A DNA stretch of 64,000 nt from Neoarius graeffei (taxonomy: Eukaryota; Chordata; Actinopteri; Siluriformes; Ariidae): assembly GCF_027579695.1 (NCBI RefSeq), contig NC_083582.1, positions 511,878 to 575,877 on the forward strand, given 5' to 3'. The notes under the pieces are model-generated. The model searched no databases and was not told the origin of the DNA. It saw only the letters and a program-made list of their open reading frames with translations. A program made the translations under genes and the position numbers. This document shows positions 21,261-30,800 of the stretch, piece by piece. Each line of letters opens with the position of its first letter. The stretch's first letter is position 1.

Positions 21261-21285
21261 TCGGAGCACAGAGAAGAACAGCCCC

Positions 21286-22167
21286 ATGGAGTCCTTCCCC
21301 TTCGCAGACCTGGTCCACACTCTCGCCACGGCCCAGCAGAGCCAGCACCAGGCACTAGTTGCCCTCTGGAAGGAGCAGGAGCAAAGGTTCGAGGCCCTGG
21401 TGCTGGCACAGCAGGAAGATTGTCAGGCATTCCGGCACCTCCTCGCATCGGTGGGGTCCACCACCTCCACTGCCGCGGGCCCTCCCCACCTCACCCTAAC
21501 GACGATGGGCCTGCACGACGACCCCGAGGCCTTCCTCACGCTCTTTGAGCAGGCAGCAGAGGCCTCAGGCTGGCCGGTGGAACAGCGCGCAGTGCACCTC
21601 CTCCCCCTGCTAATGGGCGAGGCGCAGCTGGCCGCGCGACAGCTCCCCGCTGACAGCCGGCTGGTCTACACAGACCTCCGCCGGGCCATCCTCCAGCTTG
21701 TGGGGCACACCCCCAAACAACACCGACAGTGCTTCCGCACTCTGCGCCTGGAGGAAATCGGCTGGCCATTCGCGTTTGGCCAGCAACTCCGGGACGCCTG
21801 CTGGCGGTGGCTGAGGGCTGATAACCACGACGCCGTGGGAATTGTCGATCTGGTGGTACTGGAACAGTTCATCGCCCGACTACCTGAAGAGACCGCGGAG
21901 TGGGTCCAGTGCTATCGCCCGGCGTCACTGGATCAGGCCATTGAGATGGCGGAGGACCATTTGGTGGCTGTTCCGACAGCAGGACAGCAGATCTCCTCTT
22001 CTCCCCCCTCCTCTCTCTCTCTCTCCCCCCCTCCCCTTCTGTGTCTTGTCCTTGCCCTGTTCCCCCACTGTGGAGGTGGAGGCCGGCTCCACCCCAGCTG
22101 GCCCGCTGCACCCACTGTGCCCTCCCGTTTCCTGCTTCCATGTCTGTCTCTTCCCCCCCTCAGGTGA
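21286..22167 (+). CDS. gag: Gypsy-C Gag (matrix/capsid with SCAN-like domain)
   Basis: The start ATG at 21286 gives MESFPFADLVHTL, aligned with Gypsy-B Gag. The product has about 293 residues: a Gln-rich coiled N-terminus, a capsid core (LLPLLMGEAQLAARQL) and a SCAN-like segment (PFAFGQQLRDACWRWLR...EQFIARLPEE). The C-terminal tail is Ser/Pro-rich. The frame is open to the stop at 22165-22167 and overlaps the -1 pol frame (22041 onward) by about 126 bases, exactly as in Gypsy-B. Confidence 0.85.
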   Translation: MESFPFADLVHTLATAQQSQHQALVALWKEQEQRFEALVLAQQEDCQAFRHLLASVGSTTSTAAGPPHLTLTTMGLHDDPEAFLTLFEQAAEASGWPVEQRAVHLLPLLMGEAQLAARQLPADSRLVYTDLRRAILQLVGHTPKQHRQCFRTLRLEEIGWPFAFGQQLRDACWRWLRADNHDAVGIVDLVVLEQFIARLPEETAEWVQCYRPASLDQAIEMAEDHLVAVPTAGQQISSSPPSSLSLSPPPLLCLVLALFPHCGGGGRLHPSWPAAPTVPSRFLLPCLSLPPLR

Positions 22168-23742
22168 GTGAGCCCCAGAGCACTGGTGCAGAGAGAAAGC
22201 CCGGGCCGGTTTGCTGGCGCTGCGGGAAGCCGGGGCACCTCCAGCAGCAATGCTCGGCAATGGAGGTGGGCACGGTGGTCCGGATCCCCGACGCACCAGG
22301 AGCCGCCCTTGATTGGGCTGGAGCATATCTCATACCGGTGAGTGTCCAAGGGGATACATATCAGGTGTTGGTGGACTCTGGCTGTAATCAGACCTCAATC
22401 CACCAAAGCCTGGTGCAAGACAAGGCATTGGGGGGAGCACAATTGGTGAAGGTGTTGTGTGTGCACATGGATGTTCACAACTACCCTTTAGTGTCGGTCT
22501 ACATTCTTTTTCGAGGGGAGAAATTTAGTGTAAAGGCGGCGGTTAATCCTCGCCTTACCCATTCGATAATCTTGGGGACTGATTGGCTAGGATTTCGTGA
22601 GTTAATGACTCATTTAGTGAAAAATGGGGCCTGCCATAGTTCAGCAGGGGGAAGTCCTGGTGTGGCATTGGCGGGAGCAGATGTCACAGATCCGTCTACA
22701 TCATCTCTGTGTCAGAGCGAGGAGCTGCAGGCTCCTCCTCCTTCTCTCAGGGAATCCCTCACGGATTTCCCATTAGAACAGTCACGGGACGAGACTCTGC
22801 GGCATGCGTTTGACCAAGTGAGAGTAATCGATGGTCAAATGCTCCAGCCAAACGCCACCCCGTCCTTCCCCTATTTCTCCATTATGAGAGATAGATTATA
22901 CCGAGTGACGCAGAACACTCAGACTAAGGAGCCGACTACACAGCTTTTGATTCCAAAGAGCTGCTGGGAATTTATATTCCAGGCAGCTCACTTTAATCCC
23001 ATTGCTGGACACTTGGGGCAGGATAAGACATTAGCCCAAATAATGGCATGGTTCTATTGGCCAGGGATTCGCAGCGATGTCCGTAGGTGGTGTACGGCAT
23101 GCCGCGAATGCCAGTTAGTAAATCCAACAGCCATTCAAAAAGCGCCTTTGCGCCCTCTGCCATTAATCAAGACCCCATTCAAAAGAATTGGGATAGATCT
23201 CGTCGGGCCATTAGATCGGTCAACACGAGGGTATTGCTTTATTTTAGTTCTGGTGGACTATGCAACGCGATACCCGGAAGCAGTGCCTCTTCGCAATATC
23301 TCAGCAGGCAGTATTGCAGAGGCGCTCTTCCACGTCATCTCCCAAGTTGGAATCCCCAAAGAGATTCTGACTGATCAAGGCACCTCGTTTATGTCACGCA
23401 CACTGAGCGAACTGTATGGTTTATTGGGAATTAAGCCGATCCGCACCAGCGTTTATCACCCACAAATGGACAGTTTAGTCAAATGGTTCAATCGCACACT
23501 CAAGAATATAATTAAAAAGTTTGTTCGCGAGGACACACGCAATTGGGATAAATGGCTCAAACCCCTGTTATTTGCAGTGCGAGAGGTCCCACAAGCCTCC
23601 ACGGGGTTCTCCCCATTAGAGTTATTATATGGGCGTAAGCCGTGCGGCATCCTAGATGTACTGTGAGAAAATTGGGAGGAGGGACCTTCCCCGAGCAAAA
23701 ATGAAATTCAGTACGTTATGGACCTGTGCACAAAACTCCACA
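22041..23742 (+). pseudogene. pol: Gypsy-C NC-protease-integrase (first part of pol)
   Basis: This frame is -1 relative to gag. It holds the zinc knuckle CWRCGKPGHLQQQC, protease VDSGCNQTS and integrase (GHLGQDKTLAQIM, CTACRECQ, GIDLVGPLD, TDQGTSF, SLVKWFNRT). The third catalytic position of integrase reads K where Gypsy-B has E (GLVERFN), so the triad is lost. A TGA at 23664-23666 closes the frame, and integrase sequence then runs to the ERV-L insertion point. Confidence 0.85.
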
Positions 23743-23746
23743 CACC

Positions 23747-24604
23747 TGTTGGTAACTCGCCAGCGCCCCCTATAACGATCCCACAATTCCTTGCGCGCTC
23801 CACCCGGATGTGATGTAAAGTGGAACTGCTTTAACTGTATCGAGAGCGCCTCGATTCGCTCTCTCATGTTCTGACTACTGGAGTGGTCGGACGGACTGTA
23901 GGCACGCAAGCTACAGTGTTGAGACTAACCGCTATTGTCTGAGAACAGCCTGTTCAAATTAGTTTCGGCCGAACTTTTGAACGACCCGCTAAGTTTCAGC
24001 GATATAGTGGTTTCGATTCTAAACCTTTGCAAAGTTTAACTACAGTTAAGTAGTTTTCCACGCTAAGAGGCATTTGCGGACAGCTTCGCTCCTCTCAGCC
24101 TTTTTCTCGTCGACGCATCACCGGAGGTTTCTCCTGAAGCACCGTGGGCCAGCTAGGCCTTCATCTCCCTGCTTCGTTAGCCGCGGTTGGACGCAACGCG
24201 CCGCTAACCTCCTCTCCTCGGACTGCGACCCTCAGCGCGGACATCGGAGAAAGAACTTCCATCGCATTGAGTAGGCACTTGGGCAAATTTTTAATTTGTA
24301 GCTTATTCAGATGGTTGTTAGGGTCATGTTTAAGCTTTGAGCTATTTAGCATACCCGCTCAGACACGGAAGGTGTTTGTTTGTTTTTATTGTTTGTTTGT
24401 TTGTTTTTATTGTTTGTTTTGGTTCTGTTTTTTTTCTTTGAACTTGTTAGACAGGGTATCTTGCATGATATCTTTCCTTAACTCCATTGCTAGCTTCCCT
24501 ATCTGATTAGCAGCGCAGCGACAAGTTTGTTATTTTAAGCTCCGAGGCTAGACCGCTACAAGGCCTAGTTCTCTCCATCCAACACATATACACACTCTCT
24601 CACA

Positions 24605-24649
<45 letters not shown>

Positions 24650-25538
24650 GTTGAGTTCTTTGCCTAGATAGTCTGTTGGAAATTGTTGTTAAGTGCAGTG
24701 TTTGGATCCAGCTGTAGCGTGGTCAGATTCTCCTTAGCAACTTATTGCTAGCTACCTCAGGGTGATACGCTAGCTGGTAGGCTTGTGTTCTCGACTAGGC
24801 CTGCAGGCGCCATTTTTCCGACGCCATTTTGATACCTTCCTCATTGAGTTACCTGTGATACGACACCTAGGCACTGACCGCCATTTTGTTTAAGCATTGC
24901 CAGAGTGGCTAGCATTAGCATCTGCCCACAGATACCTACACAAAGCACACATTAGCCACAGAGCTAATCCTTTGTTCTATTTAGCTAACATTCCTTTGTT
25001 TTAGCTAACATTCCTTTGTTTTAGCTAACGACAAGCTAGGTCACACACACACACACACACACGCATCGGCTTGCCCTAGCCTCACACACACGCACACACA
25101 AGGGATTCTTTTCTTTTTTTTTTTCCTTCTCTCTTTCTCTCTCTCTTTCCCTCAAATTTATAGTCCAGGTGTAATTGTTCCATTGTTTTGTCTTGTTATT
25201 ACCTTTGCTGACATTGAATGTATTTTGAGTTTATTATTATTAGTGAGTAGTAGACAAATAAAAGCTAATAAAATTGAATTGCATTTTACTTGTTCCTGTT
25301 GTTTATTCACAAGGTCAACTATTTAGAACTCCTTTTTCCTTCAGAATTTAGCTTTTGTATACAACTGGGTTTCCCATCTAATACAGAGCTACCATTAATC
25401 TTGAATGTAACCATTCACGGTGAGTGTTAAGATTAATAATTTAAGATTTTATGAGACTGATCTTTATTTATAAATTGATTAATTTAATTATCAATTATTA
25501 CATAATTTATAATTTAATTAATCCCAATTAAACCTACA
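23747..25538 (+). repeat. 5' LTR of ERV-L (1792 bp)
   Basis: It opens TGTTGGTAACTC and ends AACCTACA. Features include a CT microsatellite (about 24610-24647), three CGCCATTTT motifs (24808, 24822, 24879), tandem TTAGCTAACATTCCTTTGTT units near 24980-25029, CA repeats near 25042-25062 and AATAAA at 25257-25262. A 120-codon frame inside it is low-complexity and is not called a gene. Confidence 0.95.
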
Positions 25539-25970
25539 TTAAAGTGGTGCCTCGTGTGAGGACTAGTTTAATGACCTTGTGAATTTCTCAACAATAACTT
25601 GTAAACTGCTGTATACCCAAAATCAACTGCCAAGGTATAACACAGATGACTTTAATGGTGAATCATTAACAGTGTGTTAATCACAGAACTGAAATTCAGC
25701 TGCCAACCACAGTTAGCTGATAAACTGGTTTAATTGATTAGTACATTAGAGTAATATCTAATCCAAGTACTTAATTAATATTATTAATAATAATAATCAT
25801 TATTGTTAACTAATTATTAATTGAGCTAATTAATACAAGTGAAACATTAGTGAAAACAAAGTAGCTAAGAAACCACATCAATTATTTAGCAACTTGGATT
25901 AAATTAAATTCTAACCTAATCAACCCCTAGTATTAATTTCCTTTAAGTTAATTAATACATTTCGAACAAA
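25539..25970 (+). promoter_or_regulatory. ERV-L leader with atypical primer site
   Basis: After the LTR come TTAAAG and then TGGTGCCTCGTGTGAGGA (25545-25562), which begins with the TGG expected of a primer site. The first seven bases would fit tRNA-His or tRNA-Phe, but the remainder matches no vertebrate tRNA 3' end I know, and the 6-base offset from the LTR is unusual. The rest of the leader is AT-rich. AAG|GTATAA near 25636 is a weak donor candidate for env splicing. Confidence 0.5.
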
Positions 25971-27776
25971 ATGTCGCGTTCCCCATCAAGGGACTCAGAA
26001 GGGCCCCTCCTCTCTCTCTTCGACGTTGTAGGCGATTTAGGCCAAGTCCCGGAGGATAGGAGAAATTACTTCTGTGATCTGGACCAAAAGGCTCGCTTTG
26101 ATGAAATACACATAGCCGTTAGGGAACTTAAGGAGCGTACTATGACTCTTCCAGAAGGGCTACCCAAATTGTTCATGATCTACTATAAGGAAATGGAACA
26201 TGTGTGTATGACCCTCGAACAAGAGAAAAGAACACTAAAACGACAACTGGCCGAAGCTCAAAGGAGAGCAGAAAGCGCGGAGAGTAGCCTCGTGGGCCTG
26301 AGAGCCACACAAGATGAACTAAAGCGCGAAATAGAATACCTCAGAGAAGAAGTGACGCAAGCACGTCGCTCAGATGAGGGATCGGCCAAACCCTCCCAAG
26401 AACAGAGTTCCGCTCTGGAGGAGGAAGAACCTGAGCTTAGAACGGTAGATCAGACACCGCACTCAAGCTCAACTCGCGTGAAAGTCGCGCGATCGCCACC
26501 TCGTGGCGCTGGGAGTTTTTACTTTACTCCCCACTACACCCCCTCGCGCTTCAATATCGCTGCAGCCTCTAGCCCGCAGAAAACGCCGCGCTACGTACCC
26601 TCAGACTCCTCTGACGGAGAGGCCGCCTCCAAGCCGAAACGCAGACATAGGCGATATGAGAGCAGCTCAAATAGCGAAGACAGCGAGGACCCCTACGGGT
26701 CAAAATCAAAACGCCTCGTCGCAGAACGCAAAACTAGGATCCGCCAAATCGACGTCCTTGCGAAAGACATAGAGCGTTTTGAGCCGGAAAATCATAGACA
26801 CCGAAGCGTTAATGATTATTTCCGGGAAATCGAGCGTAGCCTCCTGGACCTGCCAGAGGCTACATCGCATGAAAAGGCCAGACTAGTCTGGAAAACTTTA
26901 GGTAGTGGCGTACGAGCATTCGTTGAGACCTTACCGCAGTCAGTCCTCGACAACTACAAGAAGATACGCAAGTACTTGAAAGAGGAATACTCGTTGTACG
27001 AGGACGAGACTGCTGCGACGATGGGTGCCATTCTGATCAGACAGAAACGAAGCGAACACCCTCGCGAGTACTACCGTCGGCTCCGTGCAGCGTACTTTCA
27101 GGGCAGAAGCGAGCCCGGGCTAGAGGAAGATCGCAACTTCAAGTCCCTCTTCCTCCATAACCTTCACCCGTGCATCCGTAACCAAGTAACACTCGCGTGT
27201 CGCCAGCGCCCCCATACTATGAGAGAAATGCGTCGCACCGCACAACTAACGTGGGAGATGTTCGTCCGACCCACAGACCGCCACGAGGACGATCCCAGAG
27301 TCCTCAGCCTATATGAGCAGGAAGATCAGTCCTTAGGCCTAGAAGGGGGTGAAGCCCCAAACCGCGGGCCCCCTTGGGCGAACCCAAACCCCGGCCACCA
27401 GACGTCGAGTCAACCCAAAGGTAACTGGAAAGTTCGACAAGCTGGAGCCAAGGGGGAACAGGGCCCCAACGCCAAAGGGCAAGGTAACCGCAAACCTGGC
27501 AGTCACGGCCCTAAATCTCAGAATAGCGGACAGTCAAGGCCCCATCGCAACTCCTCTCGAAGGGAGCGGAGCCCTAAGCTAGCTACCGCTAAACAAGCCA
27601 ACCAAGAGCCGCTTGGGATGGCAGAACTGAGGGCTGAATTAGCACGGATTAAACAAGCCAACCAAGAGCCGCTTGGGATGGCAGAATTGAGGACCGAATT
27701 AGCACGGGTTAAACAACTGCTGAGCAATAAGAACAGGAAGGGTAAGCCGAGCAAGGACAGGGACGAACCGTCAGCA
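25971..27776 (+). CDS. gag: ERV-L Gag polyprotein
   Basis: A 602-residue structural precursor starting ATG TCG CGT (no Gly at position 2, so no N-myristoylation motif). Residues about 80-135 form a charged coiled coil (EQEKRTLKRQLAEAQRRAES). A Ser/Pro/acidic linker follows. The capsid-like part is at about 250-440, with an MHR-like stretch near 355-375 (QKRSEHPREYYRRLRAAY). The C-terminus is rich in Gly, Asn, Lys, Arg and Gln with no CCHC knuckle, recalling the basic boxes of spumaviral Gag. Two 20-residue repeats (NQEPLGMAELR type) end the protein. The UGA stop at 27777-27779 is in frame with pol. Confidence 0.88.
27591..27710 (+). repeat. 60-bp tandem duplication in ERV-L gag
   Basis: Two adjacent 60-bp units (27591-27650, 27651-27710) begin AAACAAGCCAACCAAGAGCC and differ by a handful of bases. 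Each encodes 20 residues with a Leu/Ile heptad-like pattern. Confidence 0.93.
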
Positions 27777-27831
27777 TGACTAGGCCGGGACCCATCCCCA
27801 CCACCACCGCGTGTCTACCTCGTGGGGTGGG
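27777..27831 (+). promoter_or_regulatory. Gag-Pol stop-codon readthrough signal
   Basis: The gag stop is TGA followed by CTAGG (27777-27784), the UGA-CUAG context known for efficient readthrough in animals and alphaviruses. Pol continues in the same frame. Starting 11 bases after the stop, CCCATCCCCAC (27791-27801) pairs with GTGGGGTGGG (27822-27831), leaving a single bulged T, to form a 10-bp GC-rich hairpin. This predicts a Gag-Pol fusion made by suppression, as in gammaretroviruses. The signal's activity is inference. Confidence 0.75.
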
Positions 27832-30800
27832 GAAAGGACCCCTGCCCAATAGGCAGCGATGAGTTGAAACCACCCCCTCCGTTAGTGAAGCCTGACCCGC
27901 AGGATGCACCCCTGACGCAGTTTCTTGGAGATTTGGTTAGGAAAGGCAACGCCAAGCGTATCTATACCCCAGTGGTGGTAGAAGGCAACGTTTCCCTCCA
28001 AGCTCTCTTGGATACCGGGTCAGAAATCACCCTGATGTGTTCCAAAGTCTTTGCAGAGGTTTCTGATGCGCGGCGCGCGCAAGGTAGACCCATCAGAACC
28101 GAACGTTGTGACGTCAACTTGGTTAGCTTCACCCAGAATCAAGCCCCAGTAACAACCATTGCATGGTTAGAACTCACCTTCCAGGGCATGTCCATCACTC
28201 ACCCCACTTACATCTGCTCTGTCGGGGTAGAACCGTTCCTCATTGGCCAAGACCTACTAGATAGGCTAGCGCCCCTCATTGACTGTCGTCGTGGGCAACT
28301 GTGGGCCCAGGTCGCGTCCCCACAGACCCCAGATCCTCGTCGTCACGATCGAGCCTGTTGCGATGAAGTTAGCGTGGAGGCTACTCCACTGATAGCTGAG
28401 TCAGGGCAGGTCCCCGAGAACCTCGAGACCACTCCGCTCCACCCTGAGCCGAGTCAAGACGCACCAAACTCAACCGACACTCCTCTCAACCGCAACGCGC
28501 TTGATGGCCACCCGTCTTTCCTTTGCTTTCTTGGCGAATCTGCCCCAACCAGGTACTACCCCTGGATATCTGGCAACATTATTGTCAACGGCGTCACGGC
28601 ACCTGGCGTCAGGTTAGCGCTTTGGTCAGAGAAGTCAGCCATCAGCCAAACGTGGTTCGACATAGTGCGTCAGAGCACTCCTTCCCCTGTCTTTGTGCAG
28701 AAGAGCCACCGGCTACTGTCAGCCGAACAACCCCAGAGCCCCATCAAAGCCACAGGCGTCTGCGCCGTGTCGCTCGCCATCGGTCAGAGAGAATTCCTTC
28801 ATTTCTTGAGTGTCGTCCCCGGACTTCCTGACCCACTGGTCATTGGGGCAGACATCTTGGTCAGACTGGGAGCCCAACTGGACCTAGTCAACCGGGTCAT
28901 CTGGACCCAAGCCGACGCTGCTAAGCACCCGTTCCAAGCTGACCCGGAACAAATGCGGTCAGGACAAACGATTCCCCAAGCCTGCCATGTCGCTAGCGAA
29001 TTTGACATTGTCATTCCCGCTAGGACTGCTGGTTCCCCTCTTAAGCTGGTCATCATGAAAGACCAACAGTTTCGTAGCTCCCAGGCGTTCTTCCAGCCTC
29101 TCAGATTCTTCATGGAGCTCGATTTAGCCGTGTGTGGGACTCCGCTGCTTGAAGTGAGTCATCGTTCCGCTTACCTCCTGGTTCAAAACTCCACGCGGGA
29201 CGCCATCACGATCCCCGCCCGTCGGCCTTTAGGCCTTCTGATAGACCAGGCATTCCATGACTTTGAACTCACCATTCCAGTCATCGGTGAGCTGCCAACG
29301 CCGGACACTCATTCCGATCCAGTGGAACCTCCCTGGATCACTCTTCCTTTCCACATGATCCACGTCGAACCTCACGACATGCTTCGCGACGAGCGCATAG
29401 TCATGACCAGAACTGACACCCCGAAACACATGCTGGTGTACGCTCTTGCCACGCAATCGAGCAACGACACCCCTGCAACTGAGGTCGTCGATTCAGCTCT
29501 AGGTGAACCGTACCCAGGCTTCGAACGAGAAGTTCAACAACAGCTGGTGAAAGCTGACAGCCTGACCACGGACACCCAGAGACGACAGCTCCGTGAACTG
29601 TTCTACGACTTCAAGGCGATCTGGGCGCGAGATTCTAATGACTGCGGAGTCACGGACATCCACACCGTCCGAATCCCAACAGATCCGAACGCTCCACCGA
29701 CGTTCGTGCGGCAATACAAAATCCCGTTAGCCGCATACGACTCAATACAAGAAACACTGGACACTCTGCTGGAAAAGCAGATCATTCGTGAGTGTAACTC
29801 GACTTACAACTCCCCCTTGTGGCCGGTGCTGAAACCGAACGGCAAGTGGCGTCTCACCATTGACTATAGGCAGCTGAACAAGCAAGTGCCCTTGTCAAGA
29901 TGGCCCATGATCCATCTGGATCAAGAACTTGCCAAGGTGAAGGGTGCAAAGTTCTTCTCCACCGCCGACGTGGCGAGTGGATTCTGGACCATGCGCGTGG
30001 ATCCAGCTGACCAGCACAAGCTGGCCTTTTCCTTTGGGAACCGCCAGCTAACTTTCAACCGATGTCCGTTCGGCTACGCGAACTCCCCCGCTGAATTCAA
30101 CATCTTCTTGCATAAGGCAATGAGCGATGCCGCAGCTCGTGGCAACTTGATCTATGTCGATGACATCCTCATTAGGTCACAGACTTTTGATGCACACCTC
30201 GAAGAGATACGCCATGTTCTGTCTCAGCTGTCCAGAGCAGGAGCGAAGCTCTCTGTCACCAAAGGGCAGTGGTGTCGCACCAAAGTTGAATACGTTGGAC
30301 TGTGCGTCGGGCCAGATGGCATTGAACCCCAGTCAGGGAGGGTGCGGGCTATCCAAGACATCAAAGCCCCATCCAACGTACCCGAACTCAGGAGCTTCTT
30401 AGGGGTCTGCAACTACTCCCGACAGTTCATTGAGGACTACGCGGACATAGCACGACCGCTCACCGAGCTCCTCCGGAAGGATAAACCCTTCCAGTGGAGT
30501 GACCCTCAAGAACTCGCGTTCAAGAGCATGAAGCAGAAGCTCTGCTCCGCTCCCTGCCTCGCGTATCCCGACAAAGACAAACCGTTCTTCTTGGAGGCTA
30601 GTTTCTCCACCCACTGCCTGAGCGCTGCACTGTCACAGCAGCATGACAAAGATCGCCGTGTCGTAGCATACGCCAGTCGGCCCCTCAGTGCTGTGGAGTT
30701 TAAATTTTCAGACTGCGAAAAAGCCCTGCTGGCCACGGTCTGGGCCGTTGAACACTTTCGCAGTTACATTGGTGGCCAGAAGGCAGTGATAGAGACCAAT

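Noticed and set aside
24074-24506. 66- and 120-codon frames in the ERV-L LTRs (also 35521-35953)
   Set aside because: Low-complexity, Phe/Cys-rich translation of a GTTT-rich tract with no start context or family. Conservation between LTRs only reflects LTR identity.
27780-27824. Independent Pol start at GTG 27822
   Set aside because: The frame is continuous with gag across the UGA, and no ATG is near; readthrough explains expression better.
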